Source of the DNA: Bacteroidales bacterium
GTDB lineage: Bacteria; Bacteroidota; Bacteroidia; Bacteroidales; F082
Assembly (NCBI GenBank): GCA_014860665.1
Contig: JACZJI010000072.1
Location: 1-48,515, forward strand
Length of the DNA: 48,515 nt
Direction: 5' to 3'
Positions 34,692 to 41,639 of the stretch are shown in pieces. A program made the translations under genes and the position numbers. The notes below the pieces were generated by a model that ran no database searches, was not told the DNA's origin, and saw nothing but the letters and a program-made list of their open reading frames with translations. Numbering within the stretch: the stretch's first letter is position 1; every line of letters begins with the position of its first letter.

Positions 34692-34931
34692 TTATAGTTT
34701 TTGGATAAATAAATCCTTTAGTTCATTTACAGATGGGACTTTCCCTTTGACAACTACCTGTCCATTTATCACTAATGCAGGAGTTGTCATAACACCAAAT
34801 TTCATGATTTCCATAATGTCTTCGACTTTGGAAACTGTTGCATTCAAACCGGTTTCTTTTACTGCATCAATCGTTGCCCTTTCAAGTGCCTTGCACCTTG
34901 GGCATCCTGTACCCAGAATCTTAATGTCCAT
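34692..34931 (-). CDS. Small CXXC thioredoxin-like protein (redox-active disulfide type)
   Basis: From ATG 34931 it has 79 residues, MDIKILGTGCPRCKALE, with CPRC at 10-13 and the cis-Pro phrase GVMTTPALVINGQVVVKG. This start fits the family, which begins at the strand before the CXXC; the ATG at 34961 would add ten residues. No signal peptide, so it is cytoplasmic. First gene of trx-arsF-arsG, likely the third partner often encoded with ArsF and ArsG (ArsE in that scheme, though I am unsure of the name). Confidence 0.82.
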   Translation of the reverse strand: MDIKILGTGCPRCKALERATIDAVKETGLNATVSKVEDIMEIMKFGVMTTPALVINGQVVVKGKVPSVNELKDLFIQKL

Positions 34932-34988
34932 TTGGATTAGTTTTAAATTCTGATAATTCATTTTATTATTATTTCTTTTAATTCGTTA

Positions 34989-35004
34989 TTCGCAAAACAA
35001 CGAA
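34989..35004 (-). promoter_or_regulatory. ArsR operator copy 2 (trx-arsF-arsG unit)
   Basis: TTCGC-AAAACA-ACGAA followed by C; one arm base differs from the other copies. An additional TTCGT half-site lies at 34982-34986. It sits in the 62-base gap between arsR and the small thioredoxin gene. Confidence 0.7.
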
Positions 35005-35023
35005 CTTTTGTAGCAAAAAAATT

Positions 35024-35323
35024 TTATATTTTCAGAAAATGTTTAAAAAGTTGTTGAGCTTCTTTCCAATTCTCCTGATTCAGACAATATTTTATTCTTG
35101 GGGCTTCTGTTTCGCCCTGAATTAAGCCGGCGTCTTTTAGTTCTTTTAAATGCTGTGAAAGGGTAGACTTAGCAATTGGAAGTTCGTCGCTTAAATCACC
35201 ACTATAGCAACACGCCTGCTGAGAAAGTAATTCCAGTACGTAAATACGCACAGGGTGCGACATAGCTTTAGCGAACCTTGCTGCTTTTTGTTGTTGCAAT
35301 GATATTACTTCTTTTGAACCCAT
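35024..35323 (-). CDS. arsR: ArsR/SmtB-family metalloregulatory repressor
   Basis: 99 residues, a single winged helix: AKAMSHPVRIYVLELLSQQACCYSGDL, then SDELPIAKSTLSQHLKELKDAGLIQGE as recognition helix and wing. The adjacent cysteines Cys38-Cys39 next to the DNA-binding part resemble the thiol sites that sense As(III) or similar soft metals in ArsR proteins. It is immediately preceded by an operator overlapping a -7 box, so autorepression is expected. Confidence 0.92.
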   Translation of the reverse strand: MGSKEVISLQQQKAARFAKAMSHPVRIYVLELLSQQACCYSGDLSDELPIAKSTLSQHLKELKDAGLIQGETEAPRIKYCLNQENWKEAQQLFKHFLKI

Positions 35324-35328
35324 TTTAT

Positions 35329-35352
35329 TTCGTTAATTTACGAACAAAGATA
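35329..35352 (-). promoter_or_regulatory. arsR promoter -7 box with ArsR operator copy 1
   Basis: TTCGT-TAATTT-ACGAA at 35329-35344, abutting CAAAGATA at 35345-35352, which on the minus strand is TATCTTTG, a perfect -7 box. The operator begins six bases upstream of the arsR start codon, covering the expected transcript start. No TTG at the -33 distance. Confidence 0.72.
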
Positions 35353-35709
35353 TATATTTCAATAACAAGAATTACTTTATTTTTTCATTTTCTTATAATA
35401 GGTGTTCTGTTTTGAATTGACGACAAAATGATTTTCAGAGACCCTTTGCCATAACTTATCCTGTATAAAATTCTTTAAACAAAAAAAAAGGATCCTTTTA
35501 GCGTTTATTTTGTACCAGGTGCAGATATTTTAAAATAATATTTTTCAGGATTATAGCATCTGGAATCCGGCGGCGAGTAACACTTTGGGACTTCAATAAT
35601 TCAAAAATTTACACCATAAATAAATATTTTTAATTAATTTATTGAAAATAAATGCCTAAACTGAAAAATAATACTGATTTTTGCAGATATTTAATACATA
35701 ATTATTACA
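35353..35709. other. AT-rich regulatory region between arsR and the cold-shock gene
   Basis: No gene. It contains the palindrome AAAAGGATCCTTTT near 35485-35500 and a GATTTTTG box at 35677-35684 that is one base from TAnnTTTG and 26 bases before the cold-shock start, a possible promoter element. Confidence 0.45.
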
Positions 35710-35901
35710 ATGAACAAAGGAATAGTAAAATTCTTTAACGAATCAAAAGGATTTGGATTCATTAAAGACGAAACGTCTGACAAAGAATATTTTGTACACG
35801 TATCGGGATTAAAGGATCAAATTAGAGAAAACGACAGGGTTTCTTTTGACCTTCAAGAAGGCAAAAAAGGACTGAACGCCGTAAATGTTAGACAAGCTTA
35901 G
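35710..35901 (+). CDS. cspA: Cold-shock domain protein (CspA family)
   Basis: 63 residues, one OB-fold. RNA-binding motifs RNP1 (KGFGFI) and RNP2 (YFVHVS) are intact, and the strand GIVKFFNESKGFG is typical. It acts as an RNA chaperone. Followed by a terminator. A DEAD-box helicase of the kind often co-induced in the cold lies 500 bases downstream. Confidence 0.95.
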   Translation: MNKGIVKFFNESKGFGFIKDETSDKEYFVHVSGLKDQIRENDRVSFDLQEGKKGLNAVNVRQA

Positions 35902-35929
35902 TTAACGACTATACAAGACATTTATCATC

Positions 35930-35960
35930 AAAAGCCTTACCAAAGTAAGGCTTTTTTTTA
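35930..35960 (+). terminator. Intrinsic terminator of the cold-shock gene
   Basis: AAAAGCCTTAC-CAAA-GTAAGGCTTTTTTTT, a stem of eleven pairs with a T tract, 28 bases after the stop. Confidence 0.92.
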
Positions 35961-36007
35961 TTCCTGAAACTCACATAATTTCTCTTTAAAACGACTCCCG
36001 TCAATAA

Positions 36008-36262
36008 TCAAAAATAGTTATTCGACATTTGATGTTTCCCAACATCCCATAGCCCGCCAGCATCCCCAACCATTTCTCCGGTGGATTCCACAATGCGGTG
36101 GCATGGAACAACGATAAAAATAGCATTATCGCCATCGGACATTTTATTATCAAAAAGGGATATGGGCGCGTGAAATACTTTTTTTGAGCCTCCCACACCT
36201 GAAATCAACACAGTTAATACCCATCTCTCAGCAATAATTAAGAACATAACAGGAAAATCCAC
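36008..36262 (-). pseudogene. Decayed O6-methylguanine-DNA methyltransferase (Ogt/MGMT) remnant
   Basis: The active-site segment is plain: IFIVVPCHRIVESTGEMVGDAGGLW against the family's IxxIPCHRVI...GYAGGLxxK. The Tyr before AGG is Asp, the Lys after LW is lost (GLWDVGKHQ), and the N-terminal part (MDFPVMFLIIAERW) has no resemblance to the DNA-binding helix-turn-helix, which should precede the PCHR by about 60 residues. Fragments in other frames suggest frameshifts. The Cys remains, but the protein is probably not functional. It lies between cspA and the helicase, on the opposite strand. Confidence 0.65.
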
Positions 36263-36340
36263 AGCAGGCCAAATGTTTAAAAATGGATTTTCATCTTTAA
36301 CCCAAAAATGAAATTGACAGACATTAACCGCTATAATAAT

Positions 36341-36348
36341 TACCTTTG
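36341..36348 (+). promoter_or_regulatory. -7 promoter box of the DEAD-box helicase
   Basis: TACCTTTG is a perfect -7 box, 70 bases before the start codon. The nearest TTG upstream (36314-36316) is 24 bases away, wider than usual. The leader includes an unusual purine tract AAGGGGGGAAAA shortly before the ATG. Confidence 0.5.
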
Positions 36349-36418
36349 CGCCCTCTAATATTTATCATCCACAAGCTTTCTTTTAAATACTTTAAAAGGG
36401 GGGAAAAAAATTTGAATA

Positions 36419-37681
36419 ATGCAATTTGAAGATCTGGAAATTATTGAGCCTATTATAAAAGCTCTAAAAGAAGAAAAATATTCTGTACCAACGTCGATAC
36501 AGGAAAGGGCTATTCCACACATACTAAAAAGGAAGGATGTGTTGGGTAGTGCTCAAACCGGCACAGGCAAAACAGCTGCTTTTGCTATTCCAATCCTGCA
36601 GCATCTCTTTCTCGATCGTCAACGGAATAACAGTCCACACAAAATCAATGCGCTTATCCTCACTCCTACGCGCGAATTAGCCATTCAAATTGCTGATAGT
36701 TTTTCGACCTATGGGAAATATACAGGAATTAAAAACACTGTCATTTTTGGAGGTGTGACTCAGAGCGCACAAACCAATGCTCTGAAAAGAGGTGTCGATA
36801 TTCTCGTTGCGACACCGGGGAGACTCCTGGATTTGATGGATCAGGGTTTCATCAGGTTGAAGGATGTTGAATACTTTGTGCTGGACGAAGCAGATCGGAT
36901 GCTCGACATGGGCTTTATTCATGAAATTAAAAAGATTATTGCCAAATTGCCAGGTAAACGGCAATCCTTATTCTTTTCAGCAACGATGCCAACCAAGATT
37001 GTTGAACTTTCCAGGAAAATTCTGAATAATCCCATTAAAGTAGAAGTAAGTCCGGTTTCTTCTACTGCTGAAACAATACAGCAATACCTGTATTATACGA
37101 ATAGATTAACCAAGAACGATTTGCTTCTCCATATTCTTCAGGATAAAAGAATTGATCAGGTATTGTTATTTTCCAGAACAAAACATGGTGCTGACAGGAT
37201 AGTCCGTAATTTACAAAAGAAAAAAATAAAAACAGCGGCAATTCATGGCGACAAAGCCCAGAATCATAGACAAAAAGTCCTGAAACAGTTTAAAGAAGGG
37301 GAACTAAGAGTATTGGTTGCCACTGATATTGCTGCAAGAGGTATTGACATCGATAAACTAAAATACGTCATCAACTATGATATTCCGAATATAGCCGAAA
37401 CTTATGTTCACAGGATAGGCAGGTCAGGCCGGGCAGGTGAAGAAGGTGTTTCCATATCTATTTGTGAACCAGAAGAAAATGCGTTTATAAAAGATATTGA
37501 AAAGTTAATAAACCAGAAAATAGAAATTATTGATGACAATCCTTTTCCGCAAACCGACAACCCAATGACAGCAACGGAAAAACAAGTATTTGAAATTGAG
37601 AAAAAAAGAAGAAAGCAAGAATTTTTTTCGACAAAAAATCAAAAAAGACCAAGTTCATCAAGGTTTAACAGGAAAAAATAA
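36419..37681 (+). CDS. rhlE: DEAD-box RNA helicase (RhlE-like)
   Basis: 420 residues with all helicase motifs in order: Q motif (PTSIQERAIP), AQTGTGKT, PTRELA, GG, TPGRLLDL, DEADRMLDMGF, SAT, then in domain 2 LLFSRTKHGADRI, VATDIAARGIDI and HRIGRSGRAG. The basic tail (QKRPSSSRFNRKK) is a likely RNA-binding extension. It remodels RNA and ribosome assembly intermediates, often at low temperature; the nearby cold-shock gene fits. RhlE assignment is by overall appearance. Confidence 0.92.
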   Translation: MQFEDLEIIEPIIKALKEEKYSVPTSIQERAIPHILKRKDVLGSAQTGTGKTAAFAIPILQHLFLDRQRNNSPHKINALILTPTRELAIQIADSFSTYGKYTGIKNTVIFGGVTQSAQTNALKRGVDILVATPGRLLDLMDQGFIRLKDVEYFVLDEADRMLDMGFIHEIKKIIAKLPGKRQSLFFSATMPTKIVELSRKILNNPIKVEVSPVSSTAETIQQYLYYTNRLTKNDLLLHILQDKRIDQVLLFSRTKHGADRIVRNLQKKKIKTAAIHGDKAQNHRQKVLKQFKEGELRVLVATDIAARGIDIDKLKYVINYDIPNIAETYVHRIGRSGRAGEEGVSISICEPEENAFIKDIEKLINQKIEIIDDNPFPQTDNPMTATEKQVFEIEKKRRKQEFFSTKNQKRPSSSRFNRKK

Positions 37682-37759
37682 ACGCCAGTGATTATTTCAT
37701 TCCTCCAAGTTACAAACCTTCAGAAGCAGCCTTGTTAGTGCTTCCCTTTTTGTTAATAT

Positions 37760-38224
37760 TTAAAAGGGCCTGAAAAGAGGCCTGCCTGCAAAGGGCGAAA
37801 AGGGCCAGGGAATGAACATAAGGATGATCAGTAGTCCAATAGTGAACCAAACCGCTATGGTCTTAAATTTTTCTCTGTCTGTCTGCTTACGTTTTGCTCT
37901 TGCCGAACCTATTGTGATTATAATGATTGCCACGATCATCATGATACTATGTTCCATTCCGAAAAAACGGATTTCCTGTTGATGGACTGCCTCTTTGAAA
38001 TGGTGCAGAAAATAGTCAACCACGGGACTAATAAAATAAAGCCAAAGCCCGAAGATAAGCTCAATATGTACAATGGTAGTCGTCCAATGTCTAACAGAAT
38101 TGTCAAAGCGGGTAAAATTCCTTTTTGAAAGCAAGCCGCTGTAAGCGCGGAAAATTGCAAAAAATAAACCCGCTACCACAAGCCAGCGGACTAATGAGTG
38201 TAATGCTAATATTGTAAAGTACAT
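37760..38224 (-). CDS. Four-helix membrane protein, conserved in Bacteroidota, function unknown
   Basis: 154 residues with hydrophobic helices at about 7-26, 46-67, 88-108 and 124-142. His residues occur in LHSLVRWLV, IVHIELIFGLW and GMEHSIMM, which recalls b-type cytochrome-like membrane proteins, and such proteins are sometimes labelled that way, but haem binding is not shown. Has its own promoter and stands alone. Confidence 0.75.
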   Translation of the reverse strand: MYFTILALHSLVRWLVVAGLFFAIFRAYSGLLSKRNFTRFDNSVRHWTTTIVHIELIFGLWLYFISPVVDYFLHHFKEAVHQQEIRFFGMEHSIMMIVAIIIITIGSARAKRKQTDREKFKTIAVWFTIGLLIILMFIPWPFSPFAGRPLFRPF

Positions 38225-38261
38225 TTTATGCTGTTGTTAAATTATTTTTATGAAAAAAAAC

Positions 38262-38292
38262 CAAAATTAAATACGCCCAAAGATAAATCAAA
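38262..38292 (-). promoter_or_regulatory. Promoter of the four-helix membrane protein
   Basis: On the minus strand TTTG (38289-38292), a 19-base spacer and TAATTTTG (38262-38269). A second -7-like TATCTTTG is at 38278-38285. Confidence 0.6.
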
Positions 38293-38363
38293 AAGTAAGA
38301 AATGGGTTGCCCGCCTGCCGAAGACATTAGCCCAGGTGGTTTTACCTGTTTCTGAAATGGATT

Positions 38364-38489
38364 TAACAATTTCCCAGCAGTAGATGACTTCTGCCCACTC
38401 CGGGATGAGAAATGCCCGGATTACCTATTGCCATCCCGGCGGTAGTAATTGTTATCCCGGCAAGGGAAACTGTCATCCCGATCCCTACC
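38364..38489. repeat. Degenerate 21-base periodic array, six units
   Basis: A CCC core recurs at 38373, 38394, 38415, 38435, 38456 and 38477, that is at 21, 21, 20, 21 and 21 bases. The last three units are clearest (ATTGCCATCCCGGCGGTAG, ATTGTTATCCCGGCAAGGG, ACTGTCATCCCGATCCCTA). The rest of 38225-38846 has a promoter at its left end and otherwise nothing recognised. Confidence 0.7.
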
Positions 38490-38846
38490 GATAATCTCCT
38501 AATCTTATCTATGGGCATTCAAACATTAAATATTACCGAGCATGTGTTTTGCACCTTTATTTTAAAAGCGACAGGAAAATTAAAGGCAATACGGTTAACA
38601 ATTTTTTATATTAATTTCAATTTGTTATCTTCTGTCCAATAGAAAAGACCGTAAGTTTGCTATCGCCTTTTAAAAATATGCATAAATGTTTAAACAACTA
38701 AGGCATCTTTAACTCTGATGAATTTGACTGTTATCAATTGATCTTTGAACTCACGCTTCCGCCTAAGCTGGATATTTGCTCGCTTGATCATTGACGCGGC
38801 AAATTCATCAGGGTTTCCAATTACATTCCACTAAATTGCTACCTGA

Positions 38847-40232
38847 CTAATGTTTATTTTCCAACACCATGTATGAATAGGGTTGCAGAGTAACCTGATT
38901 TCCCAGACTCACTGTACTACCTGAAAACACATCATTCCAGGAAGAATTTGATAAAGCTCCAGGAACTGTAAAATTAACCGTATTGTTTCTCAGGTTGTCA
39001 ATTACAAAAACGGTATCTGCATTCAAGGTTTTTGTAAAGGCGCAAACATCAAAAGTATCATAGGAAGTAAGTTTTCCACGTCTTACGGTTTCATTTTTAT
39101 CTCTGAAGCCAATTACTTTTTTGTATTCTGCTGTAACATCAGGATTGATGGACCAGTCAATTTTTGTCGAAGTGAAAGGGAAAGTAAGCCTGAATGGGGT
39201 GGCCACTTCCTGTCCATTATAAATAAAAGGAACGCCTTTCATATAAGCCACAACAACAAAGGCTGCCATAGATCCGCTTTTTCCTCCAAACAAGTCCAGA
39301 GGAGTTCCATCGGAACTGTTCACATCATGGTTTGTGAGATATCTTACAATTTGATTGGTGTCACTTACGGCCCCCTGATATTCGGATATATTCAAATTAT
39401 CAATCAACTGAACCGACTTATCATTAGCATAAATAGACTTTAATGTCCCATAAAAGTTAAAGCCGAAATTATAATCAAATCCGGATGCATAATTGGCTGG
39501 ACGGGTTCCTTCAGCCAGCAAAATATATCTATGCGCAGGGGATAATTTTCTCAAAGTGTCAAGGGCCTGTTTCCAGAAATCTGAAGGCGCAAAATCAGCA
39601 AAATCGCAACGGAATCCATCAATGTTTGCGTTCTTGACCCAATATTTCATATTACTGATAATCGTATCTTTCATTTCCTGACTTTGATAATTCAGCTCAG
39701 CAATATCCGTATATCCGTTAGGACTCTGGATGGTACCGCTATTATCCCGCACATACCAGGACGGATGATTCTGAATCCAACTGCAATCCCAGGAAGTTCC
39801 ATCCGTAATCCAGTCCAGGATAACAGCCATGCCCAGGTTATGAGCATCAGATACAAGATTTCGCAAATCACTTAGCGTTCCGAATTCAGACCCCACTTCA
39901 CGATCATTTTTTATGCAATATGGAGAGTTAATAGATTTTACCTGGCCTACAGGGTAAATAGGCATCAGATATACAACATTTGCCCCAAGTGCTTTTATAC
40001 TATCCAATCGATCGATGACACCCTGGAAGTTGCCAGCTGCACTAAAGCAGCGCATATTCACCTGATATATGACAGCATCACGAGGATCAGGGACACCGTT
40101 AAAAGGAGTACCATACTGAATTGTATCGGATTGGTTCGGGTTCTTGTTTCCGGAGTTCGAGGCTGTAGTTGCATTGTTTTTGCTGCAACTGGCCAGAAGT
40201 AAAATAAATGAAAGAAAAAGAATTCGTTGCAT
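38847..40232 (-). CDS. Alpha-amylase superfamily (GH13) lipoprotein
   Basis: From ATG 40232 the product has 461 residues and begins with a lipoprotein signal, MQRILFLSFILLLASC, so Cys16 is lipidated. An earlier ATG at 40283 would bury this signal. GH13 catalytic residues are present: nucleophile Asp210 (DGFRCDFAD), acid/base Glu241 (LLAEGTRP) and Asp303 (LTNHDVN). Conserved region I, normally D-x-x-x-N-H, reads DWITDG (Asp140, then Asp144-Gly145), so Asn and His are replaced. It probably cleaves or rearranges alpha-glucans at the cell surface or periplasm. It stands alone, without susC/susD. Confidence 0.88.
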   Translation of the reverse strand: MQRILFLSFILLLASCSKNNATTASNSGNKNPNQSDTIQYGTPFNGVPDPRDAVIYQVNMRCFSAAGNFQGVIDRLDSIKALGANVVYLMPIYPVGQVKSINSPYCIKNDREVGSEFGTLSDLRNLVSDAHNLGMAVILDWITDGTSWDCSWIQNHPSWYVRDNSGTIQSPNGYTDIAELNYQSQEMKDTIISNMKYWVKNANIDGFRCDFADFAPSDFWKQALDTLRKLSPAHRYILLAEGTRPANYASGFDYNFGFNFYGTLKSIYANDKSVQLIDNLNISEYQGAVSDTNQIVRYLTNHDVNSSDGTPLDLFGGKSGSMAAFVVVAYMKGVPFIYNGQEVATPFRLTFPFTSTKIDWSINPDVTAEYKKVIGFRDKNETVRRGKLTSYDTFDVCAFTKTLNADTVFVIDNLRNNTVNFTVPGALSNSSWNDVFSGSTVSLGNQVTLQPYSYMVLENKH

Positions 40233-40689
40233 TGTTATACAGTTTGGAAATATTAAAGAGATTATGTTTTGGAATCTATTCATTTCAGATTATGAAATTA
40301 TTTGTAACCGTTAGGTGACCACAAATAAGTCATTATTTGATTTAATTACGAGCCATAAGAAGGAATTTCCTCTTTATTTAGTTATTTTTAACACCATAAC
40401 ACGTGTAGTCAACGACTTTGTACAAATAGAAATGGTATAATTACGACCAGAATGAACAAGAGTATTCTGAGTTTTTGCATTGTCCCTAGAAATGAGAATT
40501 TTCAGAATAAACAACATTTCCCTTACTGTCAATACAAAAAGAAATTACCCAGGGATCATTAGTTCTGTCATTTTTGAATTCTAGTAAGGTACTAAAGGCT
40601 GTACTTTAAAATAAACCCAAAGAGATACCAAGATCTGCGTTAGTTAATTGTAAAATAAATGATTTAAATCTGAAAACTACTTACGTCTA
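40233..40689. other. AT-rich gene-free stretch
   Basis: No reading frame, repeat or recognisable promoter box. It covers the upstream region of the GH13 lipoprotein gene and the 3' end of the exonuclease III gene. Confidence 0.5.
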
Positions 40690-41457
40690 TCAAAACTCAA
40701 TATCCAAACTCACCGGGCAATGATCAGAGCCCGTAACTTCAGGATGAATTTCAATGTTTTTCACTTTGTCGATGAGCTTAGGGCTGATGATAAAATAATC
40801 GATACGCCAGCCTGCATTCCGGGCTCTGGCGCTAAACCGGTAACTCCAATAAGTGTAAGCCACCTTTTCAGGGTTCAGGTGCCGGTACACATCCACAAAT
40901 CCGGCACCCAGCAATCGATCCATTCCATCAATTTCTATCTGGGTGTAGCCTGCTGTTTTATTGTAATTAGAATCTGGGTTCTTCAAATCAATTGGACGAT
41001 GGGCCACATTGAAATCACCACAGGAAATTACAGGTTTGAGATTCTCCAGTTTTTCAAGATATTCCTGGAATACAACATTCCATTGTTCCTTGAAATCCAA
41101 TCGTTTTAAACCATCACCACCGTTTGGGGTATAGACAGTAACGAGATAAAAATCTTTATATTCAGCAGTTATAACCCTTCCTTCCCTATCAAATTCCGGA
41201 ATATCTATTCCATAGGTTACTTTAATCGGCTTCTGATTAGCCAGAATAGCAGTGCCGGAATATCCTTTCCGTTCAGCAGAATTGCTAAACAACTCATGCC
41301 CGTTTATAAAGTCAGCCAAAGCTTCCTGCACCTCGTTCTCCTGTGCTTTTGTCTCTTGAAGACACAAAATATCAGGATTTATATTATTTACAGACGCTGA
41401 AAAATCTTTTTTCATTACAGCTCTGATTCCATTAACGTTCCAGGTCGTAATTCGCAT
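40690..41457 (-). CDS. xth: Exodeoxyribonuclease III
   Basis: 255 residues of the endonuclease/exonuclease/phosphatase fold: ITTWNVNGIRAVMKK, CLQETKAQ with the metal-binding Glu, VTVYTPNGGDGL, ISCGDFNVAH with the catalytic Asp and Asn, and the terminal GSDHCPVSLDIEF with the His. It cuts DNA at AP sites and acts as 3'-exonuclease and phosphatase. Divergent from the M1 peptidase. Confidence 0.95.
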   Translation of the reverse strand: MRITTWNVNGIRAVMKKDFSASVNNINPDILCLQETKAQENEVQEALADFINGHELFSNSAERKGYSGTAILANQKPIKVTYGIDIPEFDREGRVITAEYKDFYLVTVYTPNGGDGLKRLDFKEQWNVVFQEYLEKLENLKPVISCGDFNVAHRPIDLKNPDSNYNKTAGYTQIEIDGMDRLLGAGFVDVYRHLNPEKVAYTYWSYRFSARARNAGWRIDYFIISPKLIDKVKNIEIHPEVTGSDHCPVSLDIEF

Positions 41458-41639
41458 AGAGAATATAATTTTATTGTGAGTGGTAAAATTAAAAAATTAC
41501 TTAAAACCAGATTTATAATATGACTCTATCGTTCCTCTATTTTCTTAGAGAAAATAATTCCATAAAATTTACTCCGGTTTGTTTTTGCCATAATTGGCAT
41601 TTAAAAATTTGTTTAACTTCCGCTCCAAATTTTAAAAAC

